Made by a program: the position numbers and the translations under genes
The notes under the pieces: generated by a model
Told to the model about the DNA's origin: nothing
The model's database searches: none
Seen by the model: the letters and a program-made list of their open reading frames with translations, nothing else
Part shown: positions 36,522-47,050 of the stretch, in pieces
Position numbering within the stretch: position 1 is the stretch's first letter
Layout: the number at the start of each line of letters is the position of its first letter
DNA from: Prinia subflava
Taxonomy: Eukaryota; Chordata; Aves; Passeriformes; Cisticolidae
Assembly (NCBI RefSeq): GCF_021018805.1
Contig: NC_086266.1
Span: forward strand, 3,286,001 to 3,350,000
Length of the DNA: 64,000 bases
Direction of reading: 5' to 3'

Positions 36522-39500
36522 CCGGCTCTCGCAGCAGCCGCAATTTCTCGCAAATCCCGGCTCTGCCACAGCGCCCACCCCCGCCCCGCTGGAGCAGCCC
36601 CCTCCCCAAACCCCCGTGCCCAGCGCTGCCCATTGGTGTTCCACACGTGCAGGGAAGTTCAACAGCTGCCCCCAAACCCGGCTGGCAGGCAGCGGCAGTG
36701 CCAAGCCTGACTCCCTACACCCTCTGGAAGGCTCCCCCGAGTGCTGAGCAACCAGATTTAGCCACATCTAACATCATTGCCAGGCTGGATCGCTGCCCCA
36801 CTGAAATGTTGTGGTGTAGCGTTTGGCTGCCTTTAAAAAGAACAGATTTCTTGTGACTTTGCTTAAGCTCCACGCTCTGGGCACTGTGTGGTGGGGAAGG
36901 ATGGCTGCTCTTGATCCCCGTCTAAAGGTAAAACTTTGGGTTCACACCGAGGGAGGGGACAAAAAGGCTTCATTCTAAGGTGAAGAATTCACAAAAAGAA
37001 TTCACTCTACAGGGAATTCTTTAAAGCGCTAGCAGGGCAGGGTGAATTACTGCCAGATTCTTACAGGGTACTGTACTCAGTCTCTAGAATGTAAAGGTTT
37101 GCTGCCAGAAGAGTTCTGGAATTGGCAAAAGTGGTATTCTTTAGCCATTATGTATCAGAGCCCGGATTTTAGGAGCAGCAGCAATCTGCTGTCTATTCTT
37201 ATCTCTCTCCTGAGGCTGGAAAAGGCAACATCCTGCAGCAGCCAGCACGAATGCCTGTGCAGGAATAGTGCTGGAGTTTGTGTTTGGGACTGAAGCACTT
37301 GCAGCTCCCCTGTCTAAAATTTGGAGAGTTGTGACAAGAGCAGGAGCATCCCACACTGGAGCACGCTTTTGGTGTGGTGCTGTGTGAATTTCAACAAGAT
37401 TGGGATTCTGAAATGCACTCAGAGCTGCTCCGTTCTGTCTCTCTTTATCCAGCTGAATTCAGGAGCAAAAATTGCCAAGATCAGGAAAGATGTGTGTTGC
37501 ATATCTGTTGTTCTACAGCACTAACACAGCAGCAACCAGATTATCATTGTGTGAGATTTTTTGCTTGTTTTCTGCTCTAAACACGAGGATATGGGAGCAG
37601 AATTGGACTATTACAGGCTGTAGCAAATCCTGTTTTCAGCTCTTTCTAACACACTCTGGGGGCATGAGCCTAAAAACAGAGGGTAAAAGGAGACCCAGGT
37701 TGATATTTTTTGTTGTATTATTTTCAGAAGGGAGCACATTCACACACACCTGGCACCACACAGGCTCACAGGGGCTCCTGTAACCTCCCTTCATCACACC
37801 CAACCTGAGCAGCCCAGCCTTGCCAGCTCTCACAGGGCAAAAATGAAGGCACAAATCAATCCAACGCCCTTTCCCCTTGTCTCACAGACCACATTTGTTT
37901 TATGTTCATGATTTTCAGTCAGGTGAAGCTTTCTGGTGAGCAAAGATCACATCCTGGAATTGTCTTGTGAGGCAGCATGCACTGCCCCACTCCCCTGTGT
38001 TTACTAAAACACAGGAAATGTGTTTGTGGCACTGCTGCTGCTGCCTTGGAAGGGAAAGCACACTCGTGGCATGCCTCAGCAGTAATTACCAGATTCATGT
38101 GGGATGGAAGGAACAGCGTGTTAGGGGATTGCAACAGTAATAAGACACAGAGATGATACTGATTCTATTACACTGCAAATGCATGCATATAATAACCATG
38201 GTTGTAGGAGGAGGAACAAGGATTAAAAAAAAAAAATAATAGCTTCAGCTTTTTATTTAGGAACAAAGTCCTGGTTTCTCAGCACGCCTGAAGTGTTTTA
38301 TAATCCTTTCAATTAAAAACAGAGTATAAAAGAGCAGGTTTTTTTTTTCCCTCCACCTGTTTTACTGCCTTTTTATTTTATATGTTGAGTGCAGGAACGT
38401 TTCCAGTCTGTGACTATCTGGGAGCCTCCAGGGATGGAAGGCCAGCAGGCAGGTTGGTACAGCAGCCCACGAGGGCTTGGGGAAACTCAAGGTTATGCCT
38501 GATTTGTAAGCACTGTGGAGGTCCCAGATATTCAGCTGTGTTCCCTCATGCTCGTTTTTGTGCAAAGTTATGAAGAGAGAGTACAGATTCATAGATTGTG
38601 AGGCTTAATAGAACCATTGTGGCTTTTGGATCTTGCATAACCCAAGCCACCAGCTAAATTGGAATTAATTCCTGTTCAAACCAGATCATACTTCATAGGA
38701 AAAAGAAAAAAAATGAAAGCAAATAACATAGCCAGGCATATTTTGGCTACTGCCTATGGTGAAAATTTGCCATCATGTTCAGTAAACTGGTTTGGTAAAC
38801 CAATAGGCTTCATCCCCCACAGGCAAAAAAAATTGGGCTTTTTCTACAACTCTGCATCTAATTCCTCAGTTTGAAATGTTTATCCTTGTAATATCCTTGT
38901 CTGCTGGCTTAAGAGCCCTTAATTATCCCCTACCTCTTTCCCATGGGGACACTCCCAGACTGCTGCAGAGCAAGTAGGAACTGAATATTTGCCTGAACCT
39001 GCTTCAAATAATCTGTTAGTCCTGTGCTGCTCCATACACCAGCTCTTGGCTCCTGCATGGTCCTGAAACCATCACTTTATCTGTCTGCTGGCAGGGGAAA
39101 AAAAAGCCAGACCACAGCATGAAGCATAAGCACATAAAATTTGGCACAGATCATTACCCTTCCTGCCTAGTGCACATCATGCTGCTGTCCTTCTGGGAGA
39201 GTAAATATCAAGGAGCAGAAAAAAAAGCCTGGAAAAATGTGGAGATCATTTTCTTTCTTCACATTGTATCTGCAGGTGGATGCTAAACACTACTTATGCT
39301 TCTTTACCTTGCAGTTCTTCTGGTTTTGCTTCTCTGTGTATAAATGAAAGAACAAACATATCCACCAAGTCTTATGGTAAAAAAAGCAATGAAGGCAGCA
39401 AGAAACAAAGCCAAAACTCTGTGAATTGGATGGAGGGCAGGATACAAGTTCTACTGATCATTAGAATCTGTTAAGTTGGCCTGGATGCTGCTGGCAAGTA

Positions 39501-40034
39501 AAAAAGGGTTTATTCATATAGTACAAGTAGAGGCCAATATTGATTTCTGTGAACACAACATGACAGCAATGAGAATTCATACATTTAGGCATTTCCTGAT
39601 GTGATATGTTCCTTATCCTGTAATCCTGAATTGCATGTGAGATGCCTACTCCATGTAAGCTTTCAGGGTTCTGAGATAATCATCACTGCTCTCCAAGTGC
39701 CTTGTATTCTTGCTTTCTCTGTGTATATGTGTGCCTCTTTGTAGCTGGAGACATCCCATTTCCATAAATATGTACATTTTTTGGGTCTTTCCTATGCTGT
39801 AAAAGGAATTTTTGAGCTTCACTTAAAAGGAGCTCTTAAGGAAATAAAGAGTTTCTAGATTTAGCAGTGAACAGCATGCAGAAAAATTGTTGTGGAGATA
39901 ACCCATGGTTTTATCTCATCCAGCAGCACAGGGTGGAACAGGAGTCTCTGGCTTCCACTTTCTTTGGGCAAGGAATGAGCAGGGCATGGTGAAGGAGGGT
40001 GAGCACCAGAGGCAGGGAGGAGGGAGCTGGCAGG
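36522..40034. other. Intergenic DNA upstream of SLITRK2
   Basis: No gene is supported. The first 300 bp is still fairly G/C-rich and may belong to the promoter region. A-runs lie at about 38226-38237 and a T-run at about 38339-38349. The rest is A/T-rich and without recognisable repeats; overlapping short frames at 37040-37850 look like chance. Confidence 0.6.
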
Positions 40035-40634
40035 CTGTGCCCATCCCTGTCCCCTGTGCCCATCCCTGCCCCCTGTGCCCATCCCTGTGCCCATCCCTGT
40101 CCCCTGTGCCCATCCCTGTCCCCTGTGCCCATCCCTGTGCCCATCCCTGTCCCCTGTGCCCATCCCTGTCCCCTGTGCCCTTCCCTGTGCCCATCCCTGT
40201 CCCCTGTGCCCATCCCTGTCCCCTGTGCCCATCCCTGTGCCCATCCCTGTCCCCTGTTCCCATCCCTGTTCCCATCACTGTCCCCTGTGCCCTTCCCTGT
40301 GCCCATCCCTGTGCCCATCCCTGTGCCCATCCCTGTCCCCTGTGCCCATCCCTGTTCCCATCCCTGTCCCCTGTGCCCTTCCCTGTGCCCATCCCTGTCC
40401 CCTGTGCCCATCCCTGTCCCCTGTGCCCATCCCTGTTCCCATCCCTGCCCCCTGTCCCCATCCCTGTCCCCTGTGCCCATCCCTGTCCCCTGTGCCCATC
40501 CCTGTGCCCATCCCTGTCCCCTGTGCCCATCCCTGTTCCCATCCCTGCCCCCCTGTACCCATCCCTGTCCCCTGTGCCCATTCCTGTGCCCATTCCTGTC
40601 CCCTGTGCCCATTCCTGTCCCCTGTGCCCACCCC
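40035..40634. repeat. 12/19-bp minisatellite with G-quadruplex potential
   Basis: About 600 bp of GTGCCCATCCCT (12 bp) and GTGCCCATCCCTGTCCCCT (19 bp) units in irregular order, with occasional TTCCC or CCCC variants. On the minus strand the units give successive runs of three or four G separated by 2-4 bases, matching the G-quadruplex rule throughout. Mixed unit lengths shift the frame, yet all frames stay mostly open because the units lack stops. This explains the long overlapping frames of 180-310 codons on both strands, which I do not regard as genes. Confidence 0.95.
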
Positions 40635-40747
40635 AGCAGCAGCTGGCTGCAGCCACACGTGCTGAGAGAGGCAGAGGAGGGAGCCCCTGGGGATGAAGGC
40701 CCTGTGGAAGGAGAGCTGCTGGAGGAGGCAGTCTGGGGGAAGAGGGG

Positions 40748-41696
40748 CACTCCACACTCCACACTCCACACTCCACACTCCACACTCCACACTCCACACT
40801 CCACACTCCACACTCCTCACTCCTCACTCCACACTCCTCACTCCTCACTCCTCACTCCACACTCCTCACTCCACACTCCACACTCCACACTCCACACTCC
40901 ACACTCCACACTCCACACTCCACACTCCTCACTCCTCACTCCACACTCCTCACTCCACACTCCACACTCCACACTCCACACTCCACACTCCACACTCCTC
41001 ACTCCACACTCCACACTCCTCACTCCTCACTCCACACTCCACACTCCACACTCCACACTCCACACTCCACACTCCACACTCCACACTCCACACTCCACAC
41101 TCCTCACTCCACACTCCTCACTCCTCACTCCACACTCCACACTCCACACTCCACACTCCACACTCCACACTCCACACTCCACACTCCACACTCCACACTC
41201 CACACTCCACACTCCACACTCCACACTCCACACTCCACACTCCACACTCCACACTCCTCACTCCACACTCCTCACTCCTCACTCCACACTCCTCACTCCA
41301 CACTCCTCACTCCACACTCCTCACTCCACACTCCTCACTCCACACTCCACACTCCACACTCCTCACTCCACACTCCTCACTCCACACTCCACACTCCACA
41401 CTCCACACTCCACACTCCTCACTCCACACTCCACACTCCACACTCCACACTCCACACTCCACACTCCACACTCCTCACTCCACACTCCTCACTCCACACT
41501 CCACACTGCTCACTCCTCACTCCACACTCCACACTCCACACTCCACACTCCACACTCCACACTCCTCACTCCACACTCCTCACTCCACACTCCACACTGC
41601 TCACTCCTCACTCCACACTCCACACTCCACACTCCACACTCCACACTCCACACTCCACACTCCTCACTCCACACTCCACACTCCACACTCCACACT
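40748..41696. repeat. Heptamer satellite (CACTCCA)n, about 135 copies
   Basis: About 949 bp consists of 7-bp units, mostly CACTCCA, with CACTCCT as the main variant and two CACTGCT copies. CACTCCT units occur singly, in pairs or in threes, with no fixed higher-order period that I could see. No stop codon occurs in the frames, so open frames of up to 570 codons (39999-41711) run through it with a seven-residue repeat, clearly an artefact. Only about 113 bp separates it from the 12/19-bp array. Confidence 0.95.
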
Positions 41697-43319
41697 GGTG
41701 CTGCCCACTGAGCTGCCTCTTGCTGGCCATCAGGGATGAGAGGGATTTTTCTCATTTCCAGATGCAATTTTTAGCTCCATTTCTCCCAACCATGCGAACA
41801 TATGGAGAGCTGCCCTACTTCAGAATGCTGTTCACTGACACTTCGTGGCTACCTATTGTAGAAATGAAAGGATTTAACGAACTATGACTTAAAATCACTG
41901 TGCTTTCTAACTCTTCCTTCAGTTTTTGCTTCCTGCAAGGACTCAGACCTTGGCCAATTTTTGAGACTTGTTATCTAACTGCAACGTGATTTTTTTACAA
42001 GGAGACTTGGTCATGATATTTTTTTCAAAATATCTGGGGTAATCTTTTTTATAACAGCACAGTGTGATTCTACCCTGGTGGTACAAACTGCAGCAGCAGC
42101 AGAACTACCAGCTTCTGATTTTTTTGTATCATTAATCCTGACTGTCTTAAGAAGAGAATTTAATGTGTTATAATGGCAGTAATATTGGTTTCAGCAGGAA
42201 ACATGATAGAGGAGCTGTCTGTCAGGAAGCAGCCCTGGCAGCCTGTGCTCTGGGGATTCTGACAGATTCACCACTGTGCAATTAAGAACTGATCATTACT
42301 TTGGATTTAGCCCAGTTTTGTTTCTTCCTTGCCTAGAAAAACGAATATCCACTCCCCTACTACACTCACACCTTTTATCATAGGACCCAGCAAAGCACTG
42401 TGAGAAAATGAATATTTATGGATGTCTTCATCCTATTCAGGAAAGTAGTAAGTCTGATCCAAAGCCCTTTGGTGTCAGTGGAAGGACTCTGACTGATTTC
42501 AGCGGGATTTGGATCAAATCTTTGAACAAATGCTTAGCTTCAAAGCCTGCACTTAGGTTTTATTGAGTGGTTTAAATATTTTTGGAAGTGCTTTGTTTCA
42601 TCATGTCAATGGGTCTTTTTCTCTGATAGCAACAACGAGATGAATCTTCCTGATGGTAGATATTCTGTGCTGGCATTGCTGAGCAACAAGAACAAAAAAA
42701 ATAAAAGGGAAGTGTGGGGTTTTATTTTCCCATCTTTAAAACAACAATGGTTCTATTTATTTTGTTTCAAACGTGTGTCTACAGCAATTTCTACCACTAC
42801 CCTTTACAAGCACAATTTTTCAGATTTCCTCAGAGTCACAATCTGTGTTTTAAATACTGTGAATGTTTTTAGCTGGAAATGTCCCATCATGCAAGCACAA
42901 GTGCACACAAGTGGTTTTAGTGATTTGGAGAATCTTGTTTAAATTATTGTGTCTTCTTGCCTTCCCTCAGTGGACAGGGGGCTCATATTTGCATAATGCA
43001 GTTGATGTATGGGCATGAGGAATTTTCACTGTTGAAAGTCTGCTGAGCTGATGTGAGAAGTTTCCTCCCTTTAGTTTTTAGTAGTAAAAAGAAATATAAT
43101 GAAATCTCTCCCTATCATTATTTTTTATGGCAGTGAAGTTGAAAGAATACAGATTCCACTGTGCTAATGACATATCTAGAAATATGTGAGGAGCAGGAGC
43201 AATGGGTGAAATTCAGTCCTGGGCAGAGGGCCAGCCTAGAGTGATTCATCATGAAAGCCCCCAATTAAGACCTCAAAACAGGGCTTAAGTGAGACTTCAG
43301 TGCCCTATGGCTTTCTGCA
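41697..43319. other. Gene-poor intergenic DNA
   Basis: No gene or known transposon is supported. The sequence is A/T-rich. A 100-codon plus-strand frame at 42640-42942 lacks any recognisable domain. Confidence 0.6.
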
Positions 43320-43560
43320 ATAGCAGGAGAAAGTTCCTCCAAATGAATTATTCATCATAAATAATGCATTCTATTAGTTTAGCCTATTTTTCCTTGATTC
43401 CTTGAATTTATTTAATTGAAATTACTCACCAAATAATTTCTATGAATAATCATGGCCTGGGGATTATTTTTGAGCAGTTCACGGCGAGCATTTCATATTC
43501 CACATTCAGAATGAGAGCTGTGTCATTGAGTTGTCATTAATGCACAGAGGTCACATAGTT
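43320..43560. promoter_or_regulatory. Candidate regulatory element rich in homeodomain core sites
   Basis: This stretch is dense in TAAT/ATTA cores (for example GAATTATTCATCATAAATAA and the TTAATTGAAATTA region) and has the non-repetitive look of conserved non-coding elements near developmental genes. It also contains the first copy of an exact 76-bp duplication (43393-43468). Regulatory function is inferred from composition and from its position about 8 kb upstream of SLITRK2. Confidence 0.25.
43393..43468. repeat. 76-bp perfect direct duplication, copy 1
   Basis: The 76 bases from 43393 are identical to 44852-44927. The match starts at CTTGATTCCTTG and ends at GGGGATTATT; the bases immediately outside differ on both sides. 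There is no duplication of the sequence between them. Confidence 0.95.
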
Positions 43561-43705
43561 CTGGTTTCACTTCAGGAAAAAAAATGAGATGAGCAGAAAA
43601 GAAACAGCATTTTTTCAGACTCCATGTGTTCCCAAAAACTCCTTCCATTAAGTTCATTCCATGAGATGTTTGTCCACAGAAGAAAGAATTGGGGAATCAT
43701 TGGCT

Positions 43706-43742
43706 TTTGTTTTTCAGCTGGTTTTTGTTTTTCACCTGGTTT
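43706..43742. repeat. 18-bp tandem duplication
   Basis: TTTTTGTTTTTCAGCTGG is followed directly by a copy with CACCTGG at the end. It is a small local duplication with two E-box-like CANNTG cores (CAGCTG and CACCTG). Confidence 0.7.
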
Positions 43743-44851
43743 CTAGAGGGATGTAATTCTGCATGTGCACAGGGTATGTGCATGTCTGGCTGACAGTCAA
43801 GATCTTCCCCTTCAAAAAAGTTTGGAGCCACAGAAGTTTGCTGGAAGGTGCTGCTCTGAGAGATTTAATTTCCCACTCCTTCAGTGGATAAAGGACTGAG
43901 GATTGCCCCTAGGGTGGGAGGTCTCAGCCTGGCCTGGCTGGAGCTCCTTTCCCTCATTTCAGCGCTGGCTGGGCTCTGGCAGCCAGAAGGGGGTGGATAA
44001 TTCGTGGATAATTCACCATTGTGAGTGGTTTGGCTGCTGCTGAGCAGGGCTCAGGGCTGTTTCTCCAGCATCCTCCCCTCACCAGAGGGCTGAGGAGGAG
44101 GAGGAGGCTCTTGGGGACAGCACCCAGCCAGGGCAGCCAACCCCAGCTGGCCAAAGGGATATTCCAGACCATCTCTGCTCAGCACTAAAAACTAAGAGAA
44201 GGAGGAGATGACATTTGTTACAAGGATGTTTGTTTTCTGGAGCAACCACTAATGAAGATCTGCATCCCAGGAAGTGGGGGGACAGCACCTGCTGAGAATA
44301 AATCTTTTGTTTTCCTTTGCTTCCATGTGCAGCCTGTCACTTTGCTTTATTAAACTGCCTTTATCTTGACCCACAAGTTTCCCCAAGGATAAAAAGATTA
44401 ATTCTCTTAGAATTAAACGCTTCAATTTTTGAGTAAAGAAAAACATTCCCTGCTTTGCTGCAGTCTTTTGCACATCACTCTAGCCAGAAACTTCGCTGTC
44501 TCTGAGCAGTAATAATTTACCTGAAAAACACCCTATAATATTTGTCTTGTGGAGGCTGGTTGTACACACGCTGACTTTGAAGCATGATGTATAACTGCAA
44601 GTGGCATGAAAAGAAATTGATGAGACAATTAGAACTTGTGAGAATGGTGGCTGCATTAATTTGTCGGGGAGAATCGCTTAAAAGGTATTTCAAATTCTGC
44701 AGAAACCTTAACATTTATTTGGCGTCTGAAGTAGCTCCCTGAGTTGTTATTGCACAAAGCACAATATAAACAGATATAAAATCCTGACCCAGACTTCAGC
44801 CACTGACAGATCTCCCTCTTGGCTTCATGGGGCCAGGATTCCAGCTGACTT
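43743..44851. other. Intergenic DNA between the two 76-bp copies
   Basis: A G/C-richer patch at 43920-44180 contains chance frames on the minus strand; a second short tandem repeat, GTGGATAATTC twice, lies at about 43992-44013. No gene was recognised. Confidence 0.55.
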
Positions 44852-44927
44852 CTTGATTCCTTGAATTTATTTAATTGAAATTACTCACCAAATAATTTCT
44901 ATGAATAATCATGGCCTGGGGATTATT
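44852..44927. repeat. 76-bp perfect direct duplication, copy 2
   Basis: This is identical to 43393-43468, in the same orientation and 1459 bp away. The flanks are unrelated: CCAGCTGACTT on the left and ATACAAACACAC on the right. Confidence 0.95.
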
Positions 44928-46379
44928 ATACAAACACACAAATCCTGAGTATTCAGTACAACTTTATATGGTGAGATGGAGGTGCTTGGGTAGAAAATAG
45001 ACATACTCAGAATCTCCTCTGCTGTTGACAGTGCTCAAATTCGATGCTTAAAACTGCTTGATGCCAAAATTTTTACCATTACTGTTTACCTAGCCTTGGA
45101 GCTGCTCTCCTGGCTGTCCTCAGAACCATCTCTGCCTTGATAGACTCAACCCAAAGCAAACCAGAAATATTCCAAGCACACACACTGACTGAAAGGACAA
45201 TAGGAAGGAATCAGTAGAATAATTCCTCTGCTTTACTGCAGTCGTTGAGCTCTGGATGCTGAAGATATTTTAGCCTTCTGCTTTCCAGCCTAAATGCCAG
45301 AGGGTGTAGGGGACACCTGGATCTGTGGAATTCCAGTCAGGGGATGAGAGTGTCCCCAGCAGGGACCTTGCTCTTTGTGTGGTGCCTTTCCAGCCCATGA
45401 GATTCCACGTGAAGTGGAACAGCTTTGGCCTGGATTGGAAGTGTGTGTGTGCATTCCACAGCTCTTGTGGCATTTCCAAAGGACAGGATTTTTGAACAAC
45501 TGCCCATCCTTTATATAGCCTCTTTTTTATCACCTATTAGTCTTTTTTCCTGTAAAGCAATAAAACCCTTTGCACAGCAGGAGATTTTTATGTCCACTGT
45601 GTGCCTGAGCAGCAAGTAAAGCTGGGAGGAGAAGAGGAGAGCTCAGTCAGCCCTGGTAATCAACTGTGGCCTGGAATCTGGAAAATCCATTTGCACACAT
45701 ATTTGCTCAGAGTGTTTTTGCTTTACAGCCACAACACTGGTAAGATTTTGAGCTTTCTGATTAGAAATATTGTTGCTTTTGCAGACAGAAGTCCTTGGCT
45801 TTATTGTTTCTAGCTGGTGTTACTGATGCACTTAGAATTCTGTAGAGCTGAGGTTCCTTCTTTGCATAGATTCACTTGTGTCCAGCGGTCCACATATCTC
45901 AACTATAAGCACTTCAATACCTTCCTTTTTAGAGATGTGGCTTTCAGAAGCCTCTCTTGCTTTGTGACAACTACTTTTGTCTTTTGATAACTTTTCTGTA
46001 CTAATATAAATATCTAAATTATCTTTCCTTTTGGCAGAATGCTTAAACATCCACAACTAACAGGTGTCATTCAGCAAATCACAACTTGCACTGTACCTGC
46101 AGCAGAACTGGGCTCACAGCAGATGCATTGCACCTACGAGTTTCTCACCCCAGAGAAGATTTTTAATTGCTGTTTTTTATCCTTTCTGCTATTAAAATTT
46201 GTATTCAGTATTAGTATTTTGATACTGCGAGAAGATCTGATAGCATGAGTCACGAACCAGCCCTCATTGTTGTATTGTTAGCTGTTTTGCTTATCTCTTT
46301 CTTTCCCCTCTAGAGTGCAAGTAGAACTGTGAGGAGGGGGTCATATCATTTTTGTTCCATACCTTAAGAGCTTTTGTGA
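44928..46379. other. Gene-poor intergenic DNA
   Basis: No gene is supported. A moderately G/C-rich stretch at 45260-45480 gives overlapping minus-strand frames without known domains. Confidence 0.6.
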
Positions 46380-47050
46380 AATGAAGGCTTACATCTAGAA
46401 TTATAATCGTGTGGGATGCTGTATGCACGAGCAGAATGACAGCACTTGCCAGGTAGCTCACAATGATGTATTGAGAATTTCGCTATTTTTTAAACTGGAT
46501 GTGGGCATAAAAGCTGCCCCTATCTCTGAAAGCTGGGTACAATTAGACTGACAACTTGTATGCCAGGCTTCTTGTTGGTGTCATTTAAAATTGCTGAAAT
46601 GCAGCGTTGCCACTCCCTCCCTCCTTCCCTTCCCTGAAATGAGGTTTATACTGGAAATGCTGACAAGACCCTTATCATTTGAGATGACACCATGCACAGC
46701 TTTAAATACTGGTTATAAATGTTAATGCCTTATCTGAATGATATTTTTTCCACATGTAGGCAGCTCAGGATAGAGCCTCAATAATAAATTTAACGAGTTC
46801 AGGGGGAAGACGCAGGATGCTTATGTGAGTATTATAATGATTGGCATTTTTGCAAACAGCATATGATAAGTGGTGCAATTTTATTTTCAAAGTTTAATCA
46901 ATAGAGAGCTCTTTGATGTTGCCATGTACTTTGCAAATAGATGCTTCCTTGGGATGACAGCAAAACAACTTCTGTTTCGTGGTGTGTTTACGCTTAGGGT
47001 TTAATCAACCTGCTTCAGTGATTGCCATAAATTTTGATATTCCAAAAATG
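46380..47050. promoter_or_regulatory. Candidate conserved non-coding element
   Basis: The region lacks repeats and long open frames and is rich in TAAT/ATTA and TTTAATCAAT-like homeodomain cores, with E-box and GATA-like words (TTATCATTTGAGATGA, CTTATCTGAATGAT). That composition is common in deeply conserved enhancers of neural genes. I cannot test conservation here. Confidence 0.2.

Noticed and set aside
35114..36856. 580-codon plus-strand frame upstream of SLITRK2
   Set aside because: It is made of CpG-island sequence, the 12-bp repeat and the CACATCA array; it has no known domain and its composition is explained by those repeats.
39999..41711. Open frame of 570 codons on the plus strand, with several more on both strands
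   Set aside because: It crosses two tandem arrays whose units contain no stop codons. The peptides are pure repeat and several frames are open at once on both strands.
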